Positions 17,338 through 26,609 are shown, numbered from the stretch's first letter. The stretch is DNA of 64,000 bases from Candidatus Gastranaerophilales bacterium (GCA_944323045.1 CALUQX010000015.1:1-64000); one strand, 5' to 3'. The notes: a model not told the origin generated them from the sequence alone. Translations and numbers: made by a program.

Positions 17338-18489
17338 TTATTTATTCAGTTCTGTAATAAGTGTTTGAACTCCTGCACCTAATTGGAATTGATATCCTAA
17401 TTTAAGCAGTGTTGCCTCAAGTGCACCTACAGAGGCGATTAAGTCTCTGTCACACACAAATCCAAGAGTTCCCATTCTGAATATTTTGTCTTTCAATTGA
17501 TTTTGACCGTTAGCAACAACAATATCATAATCTTTTTGTAAAGTTTTCCTGATATCCGGTACTGAAATACCTTCAGGCGGAAGTATTGCAGTTATTGCAT
17601 AACTTGCCTTTTCATCATCCGGCACAAGCAGCTTGAGCCCTATTGCCTTGAGAGCTTTTCGAAGCGCCATTGCATGGCGTTTATGGCGGGTATTAACATT
17701 ATCTAGACCTTCTTCTTTAATCATTTTTAATGCGACATTTAATCCCGCAATGAGATTTACAGCCGGTGTGAACGGTGTTGAATTTGCGCGTACTGATTTT
17801 CTGTGAGCAGCCCAGTCAAAGTAGAATGACGGATGTTTGCATTGTTCGTAGACACTCCATGCTTTTTCACTTGCAGTTAAAAAAGCCAGCCCCGGCGGTA
17901 TCATAAACCCTTTTTGTGAACCGGAAATAAGTACATCAATACCCCATTCATCAGGTTTACAAGGCATTGCGCAGACACTCGTAACTCCGTCGACAACTGA
18001 CAGTGCGCCGTGTTCTTTTATTATTGAACACAGTGTTTTTATGTCGTTTGCAGCGCCTGTTGAGGTTTCGCTGTGGGTTAGTGTGACTATTTTAATCTCT
18101 TTGTTAACATCTTCATCCAGTCTTTTTTTGAGTGTTTCAGGATTGATTACTTCACCTGCTTCAACTTCAATTTTTTCAACAACAGCACCGCGTGATTCTG
18201 CAATTTTTGCCCAGCGGTTACCAAAATTACCGATAATAAGTGATAAAACTTTATCACCTTCATTGATAAGATTTTCTAATGCAGCACACATAGCGCCGGT
18301 ACCGCTTGAGGTGAACATAAATACGTCATTTTTAGTTTGAAATACATATTTAAGATTTTCGTAAACTTCTTCTAATACGGAGGAAAATTCCGAACTTCTG
18401 TGCCCTATAGGATGTTTGGCTATTTCCAGCAATACTCTCTCAGGTACAGGTGTTGGACCCGGAATCATTAAAAACGTTTTGTCTTTCAT
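17338..18489 (-). CDS. Class V aminotransferase, probable phosphoserine or serine:glyoxylate/pyruvate transaminase
   Basis: This 383-residue PLP enzyme is of the serine-pyruvate/alanine-glyoxylate aminotransferase type. It has the start MIPGPTPVPERVL, GHRSSEF, the SSGTGAMCAALENL phosphate-binding loop, VVDGVTSVCAMP, the PLP lysine in SGSQKGFMIPPGLAF and a C-terminal FRMGTLGFV. It is first in an operon with serA and serB. It therefore probably supplies the transamination step usually done by SerC, using phosphohydroxypyruvate. A GGAGGA ribosome site supports the start. Confidence 0.85.
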   Translation of the reverse strand: MKDKTFLMIPGPTPVPERVLLEIAKHPIGHRSSEFSSVLEEVYENLKYVFQTKNDVFMFTSSGTGAMCAALENLINEGDKVLSLIIGNFGNRWAKIAESRGAVVEKIEVEAGEVINPETLKKRLDEDVNKEIKIVTLTHSETSTGAANDIKTLCSIIKEHGALSVVDGVTSVCAMPCKPDEWGIDVLISGSQKGFMIPPGLAFLTASEKAWSVYEQCKHPSFYFDWAAHRKSVRANSTPFTPAVNLIAGLNVALKMIKEEGLDNVNTRHKRHAMALRKALKAIGLKLLVPDDEKASYAITAILPPEGISVPDIRKTLQKDYDIVVANGQNQLKDKIFRMGTLGFVCDRDLIASVGALEATLLKLGYQFQLGAGVQTLITELNK

Positions 18490-18599
18490 TATTTTTCCTC
18501 CTTACTTTCCTTTTTATTATTACACATGGCATATTTTATGGTCACATTTTAATAAAACTAAACATTAAACAGATTAAGAAAGGTAACAATTTTTGTGTT

Positions 18600-18654
18600 T
18601 TTGTTGACAAGGAAACAAAAAAGAGTAATAATATTGTTGACAGGGAAACAATAT
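18600..18654. promoter_or_regulatory. Two operator palindromes upstream of the marR-CDF operon
   Basis: Site 1 is TTTGTT-N8-AACAAA (18600-18619). Site 2 is ATATTGTT-N8-AACAATAT (18631-18654). Their spacers are nearly the same (GACAAGGA and GACAGGGA) and their centres are 33 bases apart, about three helical turns. A TTGACA -35 box lies inside site 1, and site 2 covers the -10/start region. This fits autorepression by the MarR protein encoded 16 bases downstream. Confidence 0.75.
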
Positions 18655-18669
18655 TAAAGGTCGGTTATT

Positions 18670-19137
18670 ATGAATGAAAGAATTCTTGATCTGTTAATCA
18701 GGTACTTTGAAAGTCAAAAAACACTTGAGAAAATTTATAAAAGTGAAAATAGCAATGTGCTGACCGATTATAGTATTAGTGAAATGCATTGCGTGGATTA
18801 TATCGGAAAAATAGATATGCCGAATGTGACAAAACTTGCAGCCCTGCTCAATGTTACCCGTGGTGCAGTTAGCAAAATTATCAAAAAACTTCTTAAAAAA
18901 GGTGCCATAGAAAGTTACACAGTTGAGAACAACAAAAAAGAAATCTACTATAAACTGACACCAACCGGCGAAGATGTTTTTGACGCACACGAAAAAATGC
19001 ATGAAAACTGGTATTGCAAAGATGTTGAATACCTTGAACAAATTGATGATAAAAATTTAGAAATTATTGCTGAATTTTTAGAAAAATACAATAAGTATCT
19101 GGAACAAAAAATTAAATTACAAAAAGGAGATGTTTAA
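18670..19137 (+). CDS. MarR-family transcriptional regulator
   Basis: The 155-residue protein has a winged helix-turn-helix (about residues 30-110) with NVTKLAALLNVTRGAVSKIIKKL as the DNA-reading helices and a wing in ENNKKEIYYKLTPTGE. It overlaps the ribosome site of the metal-efflux gene, so the pair is one transcript. His, Cys and acidic residues (for example HEKMHENWYC) could form a metal sensor, but that is inference. Two paired palindromes just upstream suggest it represses its own operon until a metal or other ligand releases it. Confidence 0.88.
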   Translation: MNERILDLLIRYFESQKTLEKIYKSENSNVLTDYSISEMHCVDYIGKIDMPNVTKLAALLNVTRGAVSKIIKKLLKKGAIESYTVENNKKEIYYKLTPTGEDVFDAHEKMHENWYCKDVEYLEQIDDKNLEIIAEFLEKYNKYLEQKIKLQKGDV

Positions 19138-19138
19138 T

Positions 19139-19828
19139 ATGTCAGAACACGTACACAGCGTAAGTACAGAAAATGAAAAAAGAACGTTAACAGTTATTAT
19201 ATTTACTGTTATTGCAATGTGTGCAGAAATTGCATACGGTTATTTGACAAATTCGATGGCACTGCTTGCAGACGGATACCATATGGGCACACATGCGCTT
19301 GCGCTCGGGCTTACTTATGCAGCATATGTTTTGACAAGAAAATTTGCAGGCTCTGATTTATTTGTTAACGGAACTGAAAAAATAGGAACTCTTACGGCTT
19401 ATACAAGTTCTTTATTTTTAGGATTTACAGGAATATGGATTATTATAGAAGCTATTATGCGATTTTTCTCTCCTTTAGAAATAAAATTTAATGAGGCTAT
19501 ACTGGTTGCTGTTATCGGGCTTGTTGTCAATGCAGTCTGTATATTTATTATGGAATTCCGCCACAATGATGAACACAGGCATGGGGCAGAAGAACATCAT
19601 GAGCATTTAGATGCGCATAATAAAGATTACAATTTTATGGCAGCCTATTATCATATTCTTGCCGATGCCTTAACCTCAATTCTTGCAATAGGGGCATTGC
19701 TTGCCGGCAAATATTTTGACATTATCTGTCTTGATCCTTTAATCGGCATACTCGGTGGAATATTAATATTAAGATGGGCATTTGGACTTGTAAAAAATAC
19801 TGTTAAAATTCTTGTTGATATGAGATGA
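19139..19828 (+). CDS. Cation diffusion facilitator metal efflux protein (DmeF-like)
   Basis: This 229-residue inner-membrane protein has about six membrane helices. The site in helix 2 reads ALLADGYHMGTHALALG and the one in helix 5 reads YHILADALTS. Between them is a His-rich loop, HNDEHRHGAEEHHEHLDAH. The THALALG form with H in place of D, together with NGTEKIGTLTAY, resembles the Co/Ni exporters of the DmeF group more than the zinc exporters. It lacks most of the usual C-terminal cytoplasmic domain. The ATG at 19139 has an AAGGAG site nine bases before it, while an ATG at 19130 is too close. It is controlled with the MarR gene. Confidence 0.85.
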   Translation: MSEHVHSVSTENEKRTLTVIIFTVIAMCAEIAYGYLTNSMALLADGYHMGTHALALGLTYAAYVLTRKFAGSDLFVNGTEKIGTLTAYTSSLFLGFTGIWIIIEAIMRFFSPLEIKFNEAILVAVIGLVVNAVCIFIMEFRHNDEHRHGAEEHHEHLDAHNKDYNFMAAYYHILADALTSILAIGALLAGKYFDIICLDPLIGILGGILILRWAFGLVKNTVKILVDMR

Positions 19829-19934
19829 ATATTGCTAATCTTTAAATATTAACGTTAAGCTTTTTTAATGTTCTTGTTTTTGCTATATCTTTGGAGTAAT
19901 ATTTTTTTAGTTTGAAGAAGAAGTGAGGTGGATT

Positions 19935-21176
19935 ATGCATTTAGAACATATTAAAAAAGTTGATCCTGAGGTTGCTGCGCAAATTGAACTTGAATTAAAA
20001 AGGCAGCAGGAAACCATAGAACTTATAGCAAGTGAAAACATCACATCGCAGGCTGTTATGGAAGCAGCAGGCAGCGTTCTGACAAACAAATATGCAGAAG
20101 GTAAACCTCACAAAAGATTTTATAACGGCTGTGAACACGTTGATGTTATAGAAGAATTGGCACAAAAGAGGGCATGTGAACTTTTCCATATGGAGCATGC
20201 CAATGTTCAGCCTCACAGTGGAGCACAGGCAAATATGGCTGTGTTTATGTACTGCCTGAAACCGGGTGATTGTGTATTGGGAATGGATTTGTCTAACGGC
20301 GGACATCTTTCTCATGGCTCACCTGTTAATTTTTCAGGTCTTTATTTTGATGTAAAAAGTTACGGTGTAGATGAAGAAGGCAATATTGATTATGAAAATG
20401 TCCGTAAAATTGCACTTGAACATAAGCCTAAACTTATTATTTGCGGGGCGTCAAACTATTCTAAAATTATAGATTTTAAAAAGTTTAGAGAAATAGCTGA
20501 TGAAGTCGGGGCATATTTGCTGGCAGATATTGCACATATAGCAGGGCTTGTTGTGACAGGATTACATCCTTCTCCGGCACCTTATGCGGATTTTGTAACC
20601 ACAACTACACATAAATCTTTACGTGGTCCGCGAGGCGGAATAATTATGTGTAAAAATGAGCATGCTGCAGGTATTGATAAGGCTGTTTTCCCAGGTATGC
20701 AGGGTGGACCTCTGGAACATATAATTGCCGCAAAGGCTGTGGCTTTGCTTGAAGCATCTAAACCGGAATTCAAAACTTATGCTGAACAAATTATCAAAAA
20801 TGCAAAAGCACTTGCACAGGGCTTAATGGATGAAGGTATGGATATTGTAGGGGGCATGACAGAAAACCATTTGATGACTCTGGATTTGCGCAGAACCGGT
20901 AAAACCGGTAAGGACATGGCAAATGTTCTTGAGCGCGTAGGAATTACTGCAAATAAAAATACAGTGCCAAATGACCCGCAAAGTCCTTTTGTTACAAGCG
21001 GTATTCGTCTTGGTACTCCGGCTGTCACTACAAGAGGATTTAAAGAAGAAGATATGGTTGAAGTTGCAAAAATTATTGCATCTGCTATATTTTCGTCTGA
21101 TAATGAAATGGGATTACAAAATTTACGTGAACGTTCACTCAAACTTTGTAAAAAATATCCGCTTTATCAGGATTAA
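19935..21176 (+). CDS. glyA: Serine hydroxymethyltransferase
   Basis: In this 413-residue PLP enzyme, which turns serine and tetrahydrofolate into glycine and methylene-THF, the marks are [26 protein letters not shown], the [11 protein letters not shown] stretch and the PLP lysine in [14 protein letters not shown]. The GAGGTG site five bases before 19935 sets the start. Its place beside the serine-synthesis operon fits one-carbon supply. Confidence 0.97.
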   Translation: MHLEHIKKVDPEVAAQIELELKRQQETIELIASENITSQAVMEAAGSVLTNKYAEGKPHKRFYNGCEHVDVIEELAQKRACELFHMEHANVQPHSGAQANMAVFMYCLKPGDCVLGMDLSNGGHLSHGSPVNFSGLYFDVKSYGVDEEGNIDYENVRKIALEHKPKLIICGASNYSKIIDFKKFREIADEVGAYLLADIAHIAGLVVTGLHPSPAPYADFVTTTTHKSLRGPRGGIIMCKNEHAAGIDKAVFPGMQGGPLEHIIAAKAVALLEASKPEFKTYAEQIIKNAKALAQGLMDEGMDIVGGMTENHLMTLDLRRTGKTGKDMANVLERVGITANKNTVPNDPQSPFVTSGIRLGTPAVTTRGFKEEDMVEVAKIIASAIFSSDNEMGLQNLRERSLKLCKKYPLYQD

Positions 21177-21215
21177 TAAAAAAGAAATACGGCATTTAAC
21201 CGTCGTAAAGGATAA

Positions 21216-22247
21216 ATGATGATTAAACTTACACATGCACATATTCTCGGAACTGTTATAGCTTACATATTCGGTGTATTTTTAGTACCGCTTGTTATAA
21301 GTTTTTCAAAAAAGGAAGGTCTGGTTGATGTTCCGAATGAAAGAAAAATTCATACAAAACCCATATCCAGAATAGGCGGCGTTGCAATATGGCTGAGCGC
21401 AATGCTTTCTTTTTTGTGCCTTGTGTTCTTAAGTTATTATCCTTATGGCAGTTTGTTGTCCGGAATTTTGCTCGGCAGCTCATTAATGTTTCTTCTCGGA
21501 CTTATTGATGATATTTATAATCTTGATGCTAAATTTAAGCTCTTTATACAAATTGCTATATCAACCCTTGTGTACTTATTAGGGGTACAAATTAATCATA
21601 TACCGTTTTTTGGCGGCATGGATTTAGGGGTATGGTCTTATCCGATTACAGTATTGTGGCTTGTTGGTATTAGCAATGCTTTTAATTTTATTGACGGTGT
21701 TGACGGACTTGCAGGTTCTGTTGTGACTATCAATGCGGTTACACTTGCAATTATTGCAGTTTCCATAACCCCGTCAAGCCCTATCAGCGCCTTAATAGGG
21801 TTTATTCTCGCTGGCTCAATGCTTGCGTTTTTAACATATAATTACAATCCTGCAAAGATTTTTATGGGTGATTCCGGCGCATTGTTTTCAGGATTCTTGC
21901 TCGCCGCAATTTCAATTACAGGAGTTATGAAAGCTGCAACACTTGCGATTCTTTTGCCGTTTGTTGTGTTAGCAGTACCGATTATGGATATTACATACTC
22001 CAGTCTTAGAAGAATATGGAAAGGTAAATCTCCGTTTGTGGCTGATGCGGAACACATTCATCACAAACTTCTTCATGCCGGATTTTCTCAGAAAAAAACA
22101 GTCGTTATTCTGGCTTCTTTTGCAATTATTGCAGGCGCAATGGCGACTTTGTTTGTAGGGGTTATTAAATACTACTTTATTGCAATTGCTGTTCTTGTCA
22201 TAATTATGTTGTTACTAAACTTCATAAAAGTATTGACAAAAAAATAA
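21216..22247 (+). CDS. wecA: WecA/TagO-type polyprenyl-phosphate sugar-1-phosphate transferase
   Basis: This 343-residue protein with about ten membrane helices belongs to the MraY/WecA family, which transfers an amino-sugar phosphate from UDP-sugar to undecaprenyl phosphate. Motifs seen are the DxxNERKxHTKPISRIGG start, LGLIDDIYN, NAFNFIDGVDGLAG, FMGDSGAL and HIHHKLLHAG. The HIHH motif places it with WecA/TagO (GlcNAc-1-P) rather than MraY. It follows glyA by 39 bases. It probably starts a surface glycan, which one is unknown. Confidence 0.88.
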   Translation: MMIKLTHAHILGTVIAYIFGVFLVPLVISFSKKEGLVDVPNERKIHTKPISRIGGVAIWLSAMLSFLCLVFLSYYPYGSLLSGILLGSSLMFLLGLIDDIYNLDAKFKLFIQIAISTLVYLLGVQINHIPFFGGMDLGVWSYPITVLWLVGISNAFNFIDGVDGLAGSVVTINAVTLAIIAVSITPSSPISALIGFILAGSMLAFLTYNYNPAKIFMGDSGALFSGFLLAAISITGVMKAATLAILLPFVVLAVPIMDITYSSLRRIWKGKSPFVADAEHIHHKLLHAGFSQKKTVVILASFAIIAGAMATLFVGVIKYYFIAIAVLVIIMLLLNFIKVLTKK

Positions 22248-22261
22248 TTATGTGGTATAGT
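22233..22261 (+). promoter_or_regulatory. Sigma-70 promoter with a long 5' leader
   Basis: TTGACA and TATAGT are 17 bases apart, with an extended -10 TGG just before the -10 box. The promoter overlaps the 3' end of the wecA gene. It would give a leader of about 178 bases before the gene at 22447. The leader contains a GTTTAAAC palindrome, but I recognise no riboswitch class. Confidence 0.6.
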
Positions 22262-22446
22262 TTGAACTGGATTTAATTACTCAGTTTTAAAATTAGTGTT
22301 TATTCTGCAACAAGGGTTTTAAAATATTTAAGTGTAAATCTGCAATATTATACGAGAGGTAAGTTTAAAAGTGTTGTTTAAACATTTAAAAAACTTATCC
22401 AGTATAGTGTTATTACGAGGTGTTAGTTAAATAGTGAGGTTTAGCT

Positions 22447-23025
22447 ATGGCAACAGTAAATGCAGTACATCAAAATGACAACTCTATGTTGAGTAATGTG
22501 GTCAAAGGTATTACACTGGGGGCTGGTGCAGGGTATATTTCCAAATATATGCTGCCTGTTCAGCAAGGAGAAAAAAACACAAAAGAATACCAGGAAGCCA
22601 TGAAAATTATTAAGAGAGAAACGGGTAACATCAAAGGGGTTATTATCGATAAGATTCGAAATTTGCCTGACAAAACACCGGCTCAAGATGTTTTTATCAA
22701 AATGGTTGATGCAGACGCAGGAAATATTCCTGAAAAAGTCATCAACGTAAGTGGAAAAGAAGTTCAGCCTGATGCAAGTATGTTTAAATCAGCAAAAAAA
22801 TTAAAACTAATCAAAAACTTGTCACCGGAAGACAAAATGGAGCTGCACAACATCATATCAACGGTAAATGATTATGCAGCAAAAATGCTTAAGCGGCATA
22901 TTACTGCTTATGAAGTCGGGGTAACAAAACGTATAAGACCTGCATTTGTAGGGCTAGGTGCTTTTGTGGGATTTGCGGCTGCGGTTGCATACAATGTAAT
23001 GAAAACTGACGTAAAAGAGGCTTAA
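22447..23025 (+). CDS. Hypothetical protein with two hydrophobic segments
   Basis: This 192-residue protein is not recognised. Weak hydrophobic segments lie near the N-terminus (residues about 17-32, GITLGAGAGYISKY) and the C-terminus (about 160-180, VGLGAFVGFAAAVAYNVM). A charged helical middle lies between them. It could be a membrane-hairpin protein of the same general kind as those at 46860 and 47774. A GAGG ribosome site precedes the ATG. The end overlaps convergent tyrA by four bases. Confidence 0.7.
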   Translation: MATVNAVHQNDNSMLSNVVKGITLGAGAGYISKYMLPVQQGEKNTKEYQEAMKIIKRETGNIKGVIIDKIRNLPDKTPAQDVFIKMVDADAGNIPEKVINVSGKEVQPDASMFKSAKKLKLIKNLSPEDKMELHNIISTVNDYAAKMLKRHITAYEVGVTKRIRPAFVGLGAFVGFAAAVAYNVMKTDVKEA

Positions 23026-23786
23026 CTATTGAACATTTGTTTCCTTTCTTTTTTTAGTTCGGAGATTATCGCGGGATAATCTCCGGATGTTAATGTGCCA
23101 AGCGCCTGATAGAGTTTCAATATAGAAAGCTGAATATTTTCAGCATTCATCGTGACCATGTCATTTGCCATTTCTTCATTCGAAAGTGCAAGACGTGTCA
23201 TATCCCTAAACCCGCTTGATGCAATTTCTAATGCTAGAGGATTTTTTGATGCTGCTAAAAATAATGCCTGAGCAACGACCATTGGCATATGAGATATCAT
23301 AGCTGCTGCTTCATCATGTTTTTCCGGAGTCGTAAAAACAGGTTTCGCACCTAATTGTTCAATTATTTCTGTTAATTTGTCAATACCGGCTGTAGATTCA
23401 GGGCTTGTGACAACCCATTTGGCGCCCTTAAAAAGCCCCTGAAAAGAGTTTTCATAACCTTTGTGTTCAGTACCTGCCATAGGATGTGACGGAATAAATG
23501 TATAAGGTCTTTTCTTCTGGCAGACGAATTTTTTCAGGCTGCAAACATCAGTAACAACAGTTTGCGGCTTCAGAATGCTTTCTAATTCATCAAGAACTGC
23601 AAGCGTCTTATTCATAGGTGTGCATACAAATATTATATCTCTGTCTGATAAATCAGAATAAGACTTGTAAATATTTGTCCCATTTTGTGATTGAGAAACA
23701 GCTTTTGTATCATAACCAATTGCTGTCAACTCCTTAAATATTGACCCGCCAATCAGTCCGAGCCCGATAATTCCTATTTTTTGCAT
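23022..23786 (-). CDS. tyrA: Prephenate (or arogenate) dehydrogenase
   Basis: This 254-residue NAD(P)-dependent enzyme of tyrosine synthesis starts with the Rossmann motif IGIIGLGLIGGSIF. It has the catalytic-region motif SHPMAGTEHKGYENS and a C-terminal helical dimerisation domain with HMPMVVAQALF and SSGFRDMTRLA. No ACT domain is present, so it lacks the usual tyrosine feedback module. Two very small membrane-protein genes precede it in the same transcript. Confidence 0.93.
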   Translation of the reverse strand: MQKIGIIGLGLIGGSIFKELTAIGYDTKAVSQSQNGTNIYKSYSDLSDRDIIFVCTPMNKTLAVLDELESILKPQTVVTDVCSLKKFVCQKKRPYTFIPSHPMAGTEHKGYENSFQGLFKGAKWVVTSPESTAGIDKLTEIIEQLGAKPVFTTPEKHDEAAAMISHMPMVVAQALFLAASKNPLALEIASSGFRDMTRLALSNEEMANDMVTMNAENIQLSILKLYQALGTLTSGDYPAIISELKKERKQMFNS

Positions 23787-23790
23787 TCTG

Positions 23791-23901
23791 TTACCTGATT
23801 AAATTTTTATTTTTGCCTTCTTCTGGTGGTTTTGTCATTTTGTTAAGACCATAACCGCCAATTATACCAACAAGAATTAATAATGATATTTGTATAATCA
23901 T
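23791..23901 (-). CDS. 36-residue single-pass membrane protein
   Basis: The ATG overlaps the stop of the preceding gene (ATGA) and the stop lies five bases before tyrA. An AGGAGG site lies ten bases upstream, inside the end of the previous gene. The product has one hydrophobic helix (ISLLILVGIIGGYGL) and a charged tail (KPPEEGKNKNLIR). The tight coupling on both sides is the main reason to believe it is real. Its function is unknown. Confidence 0.6.
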   Translation of the reverse strand: MIIQISLLILVGIIGGYGLNKMTKPPEEGKNKNLIR

Positions 23902-24134
23902 ATTTTATTAGCCTCCTGTTCTTTTATTAGTTTTTCAACTGCAGCATCAAGCTTAATATAATTATTCAGAAGAACATAACTATAATACAGACCTATTATA
24001 GTAAAAATTGCTGTTTTTATAGTAAAAGGTATAAGTAACAACCCGATTAAGCCGCCAATTACAACTGCAAATAACTGTATTGCCAGCTGCCTTTTGTTAA
24101 TTAAATTTTGTATTTTAATTTTTACTATTTCCAT
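23898..24134 (-). CDS. Small two-helix membrane protein
   Basis: The 78-residue product has two hydrophobic segments (LAIQLFAVVIGGLIGLLLIP and IFTIIGLYYSYVLL) between charged ends. I chose the ATG at 24134 because a TATAAT box ends exactly six bases before it, as at the other leaderless genes. An earlier in-frame ATG at 24152 lies upstream of that box. It heads the operon with the 36-residue protein and tyrA. The role is unknown. Confidence 0.65.
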   Translation of the reverse strand: MEIVKIKIQNLINKRQLAIQLFAVVIGGLIGLLLIPFTIKTAIFTIIGLYYSYVLLNNYIKLDAAVEKLIKEQEANKI

Positions 24135-24140
24135 TCTTAA

Positions 24141-24146
24141 ATTATA
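24141..24146 (-). promoter_or_regulatory. -10 box, leaderless start of the tyrA operon
   Basis: TATAAT on the minus strand is followed by six bases (TTAAGA) and then the ATG at 24134. No Shine-Dalgarno sequence is present. Confidence 0.5.
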
Positions 24147-24190
24147 AATCATTTATTCAGCAAAAACAAATTGTAACAAAAGGGTAAAAA

Positions 24191-25438
24191 TTACAAATCT
24201 CTATGAGTAAAATGTTTTTCACCGCTGACGTAATCCGCAACGATTTGTCCTTTACCTTTCAGCTTGTATTTATAGATTGTCAATCCCTCAAGCCCAACAG
24301 GTCCCCTTGCGTGAGTTTTGTTTGTTGAAATCCCGACTTCAGCCCCGAAACCGTAGCGGAATCCATCTGCAAATCTTGTTGATGTATTGAAATATACTCC
24401 TGCAGAATCCACTTTGTTCATGAATTTTTCAGCATTTTCTGTATCTGTTGTCAAAATACTGTCTGTATGTCCGGAACCATAGGTGTTTATGTGTTCAATA
24501 GCTTCGTCAAGACTTTTTACATATTTGTAAGAAAGTATTTTATCTCCATATTCAAAGGACCAGCTTTCTGGATGTGTGATTAATTTTATTCCGTCAGTTT
24601 CAAGTGCTTTTAATAAATCCGTTTTAAACGGGAATTCTTCATGAATTAACAGTGTTTCGACAGCATTGCAGGCACTTGGATATTGAGTTTTCGCATCAAT
24701 CACAACTTTAACAGCCATCTCTAAATCTGCCGACTTATCGACAAATATATGACAAATCCCGTCAGCGTGCCCGAGTACAGGAATTTTGGTATTTTCTTTG
24801 ATAAATTTTACCAGTTTATTGCCGCCGCGTGGAATTATAAGATTGATATACTTATCACATTTAAGCATTTCAGCAACATCATCCCGCGTAAAAACTTGAT
24901 TCAATACGTTTTTCGGAAATCCTTCGATATTATCAAGTGCAGAATTTATTATCCCGAGAATTGTTTTGTTTGTATTTATTGATTCTTTACCGCCTTTTAA
25001 AATAACTGCATTTGCTGATTTTATTGCAAGCGCTGATATCTGTGCAATTACATCCGGACGAGCCTCAAAAATTATTCCTAATACCCCTATTGGACAGGAG
25101 ACTTTATAAAGAATTAAATCTTTATCCAATTCTCTTGTAAAGAGCGTTTTATTCACCGGATCTTCAAGCTTTATAATGTCACGAATTCCGGATATCATGT
25201 CACGCATCTTGTTATCATCAAGCTTAAGCCTGTTGAATGTAGATTGGGACAATTCGCCGGAAGCCACAAGTGCTTTAGCCTCTTCTAAATCCTTTTTATT
25301 TGCATCAAATATCTTTTCTTTATTTGTCTCTATCGCATCAGCAACCGCTGTAAGCGCTTTGTTTTTTAAGTCAGTATTCAAGTCTGCAATTTCTAAAGAT
25401 GCCTGCTTTGCGGCTTTTGCAATATTAATAAAATCCAT
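24191..25438 (-). CDS. proA: Gamma-glutamyl phosphate reductase
   Basis: This 415-residue NADPH-dependent enzyme is the second of proline synthesis, reducing gamma-glutamyl phosphate to the semialdehyde. It has the aldehyde-dehydrogenase fold with IGVLGIIFEARPDV, ANAVILKGGKES, the catalytic cysteine in YPSACNAVETLLIH and ARGPVGLEGLTIYKY near the end. It starts 13 bases after proB ends and has an AAGGGG ribosome site. Confidence 0.97.
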   Translation of the reverse strand: MDFINIAKAAKQASLEIADLNTDLKNKALTAVADAIETNKEKIFDANKKDLEEAKALVASGELSQSTFNRLKLDDNKMRDMISGIRDIIKLEDPVNKTLFTRELDKDLILYKVSCPIGVLGIIFEARPDVIAQISALAIKSANAVILKGGKESINTNKTILGIINSALDNIEGFPKNVLNQVFTRDDVAEMLKCDKYINLIIPRGGNKLVKFIKENTKIPVLGHADGICHIFVDKSADLEMAVKVVIDAKTQYPSACNAVETLLIHEEFPFKTDLLKALETDGIKLITHPESWSFEYGDKILSYKYVKSLDEAIEHINTYGSGHTDSILTTDTENAEKFMNKVDSAGVYFNTSTRFADGFRYGFGAEVGISTNKTHARGPVGLEGLTIYKYKLKGKGQIVADYVSGEKHFTHRDL

Positions 25439-25451
25439 TACTGTCCCCTTA

Positions 25452-26594
25452 TTATAGAATTGTTATGTTGTCGCGGGTTATTATCGCGTCATAGTTTTTG
25501 AACCCGAGAATTTCTAGAATGTTATCAGAGTGACATCCGATAACTTTTTTACAGGCTCCGGAGTTGTAATTCACAATGCCGCGCGCAAATTCTTTTTCAT
25601 TTTCGTCAAGAATAGAAATTACATCTCCTTTGTCAAATTTATTTATGACTTTTAAAACGCCTATCGGCAGCAGACTTTTACGCTTTTCAATAAGAGCTTT
25701 TTTAGCGCCGTTGTTAACTACAATTTTGCCAATGATATTTGTTGCATAACCAATCCAGCGTTTTTTGTCAGAGAGAAATTCACCCTGCGGCAGAAACATT
25801 GTTCCTAAATCTTCACCTTCAAATATTTTTTTGATGACGTAAGGAATTTTACCGTTAGCGATTAAGACTTTGCCGCCAAAACGGGTAACAAGCCGCGCTG
25901 CTTCAAGTTTTGTTGACATTCCGCCGCGTCCGCCAGATGAAACCCCTTGCGCTAAAGCCAGTATTTCATCTGTCACTTCCGGAACCTCTTTTATGAGTTT
26001 TGCCTCAGGATTGTCTTTTGGATTAGAATCAAAAAGTCCGTCAATATCAGATAAAATAATTAATAAATCCGCGTCAAGTTCACTTGCAACAAGCGCAGAT
26101 AATTTGTCGTTGTCTGAAAAACAAACAAGTTTATCTTCATAACGCTGAGAAATTTCAAGTGTCGATACGGTATCATTCTGATTTATTATCGGGACAACAC
26201 CGAGTTCGAGTAATTTGTTCAAAGTTGTTCTGAGACTTAAATATCTTGTACGGATAGAAAAATCATCTTCGGTTAAGAGGATTTGTGCGGCAACAAGCCC
26301 GTATGCATCAAACCCGTTTTCATAAACAGACATTAATTTTCCCTGCCCGATGGCAGCACATGCCTGCTTCATTGCCATGCCTGTTGTACTGTCCAGTCCA
26401 AGACGCTTTTTGCCCATACCAACAGCGCCGGAAGTTATTAGAATAACTTCTTTTCCTTCTTTTACAAGTGTTGCCATGTTTTCTATAAAAGAGAACACAC
26501 GCGGCAAAGATATATGCCCGTCATCACTTCTTAATACATTTGTTCCGAGTTTTATAACAATACGTTTTGCATTTACAAATTCTTTTCTGTCCAT
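25452..26594 (-). CDS. proB: Glutamate 5-kinase
   Basis: In this 380-residue enzyme, first of proline synthesis, an amino-acid-kinase domain (about residues 8-260) carries VIKLGTNVL, LITSGAVGMGKKRLG, PIINQNDTVS and SGGRGGMSTKLEAA. A C-terminal PUA domain follows (about 285-370, including FDKGDVISILDENEKEFARG). It is the long, feedback-regulated type. The start is set by an extended -10 box ending six bases before the ATG. Confidence 0.97.
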   Translation of the reverse strand: MDRKEFVNAKRIVIKLGTNVLRSDDGHISLPRVFSFIENMATLVKEGKEVILITSGAVGMGKKRLGLDSTTGMAMKQACAAIGQGKLMSVYENGFDAYGLVAAQILLTEDDFSIRTRYLSLRTTLNKLLELGVVPIINQNDTVSTLEISQRYEDKLVCFSDNDKLSALVASELDADLLIILSDIDGLFDSNPKDNPEAKLIKEVPEVTDEILALAQGVSSGGRGGMSTKLEAARLVTRFGGKVLIANGKIPYVIKKIFEGEDLGTMFLPQGEFLSDKKRWIGYATNIIGKIVVNNGAKKALIEKRKSLLPIGVLKVINKFDKGDVISILDENEKEFARGIVNYNSGACKKVIGCHSDNILEILGFKNYDAIITRDNITIL

Positions 26595-26600
26595 ACCTGT

Positions 26601-26609
26601 ATTCTAACA
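26601..26609 (-). promoter_or_regulatory. Extended -10 box, probable leaderless start of proBA
   Basis: TGTTAGAAT on the minus strand ends six bases before the proB ATG. The six bases ACAGGT contain AGG, but it is too close to the ATG for a normal ribosome site. Confidence 0.5.

Noticed and set aside
22262..22446. Possible riboswitch in the 5' leader of the 22447 gene
   Set aside because: The leader is long, but no conserved core of a known riboswitch class was recognised and no terminator hairpin is present.
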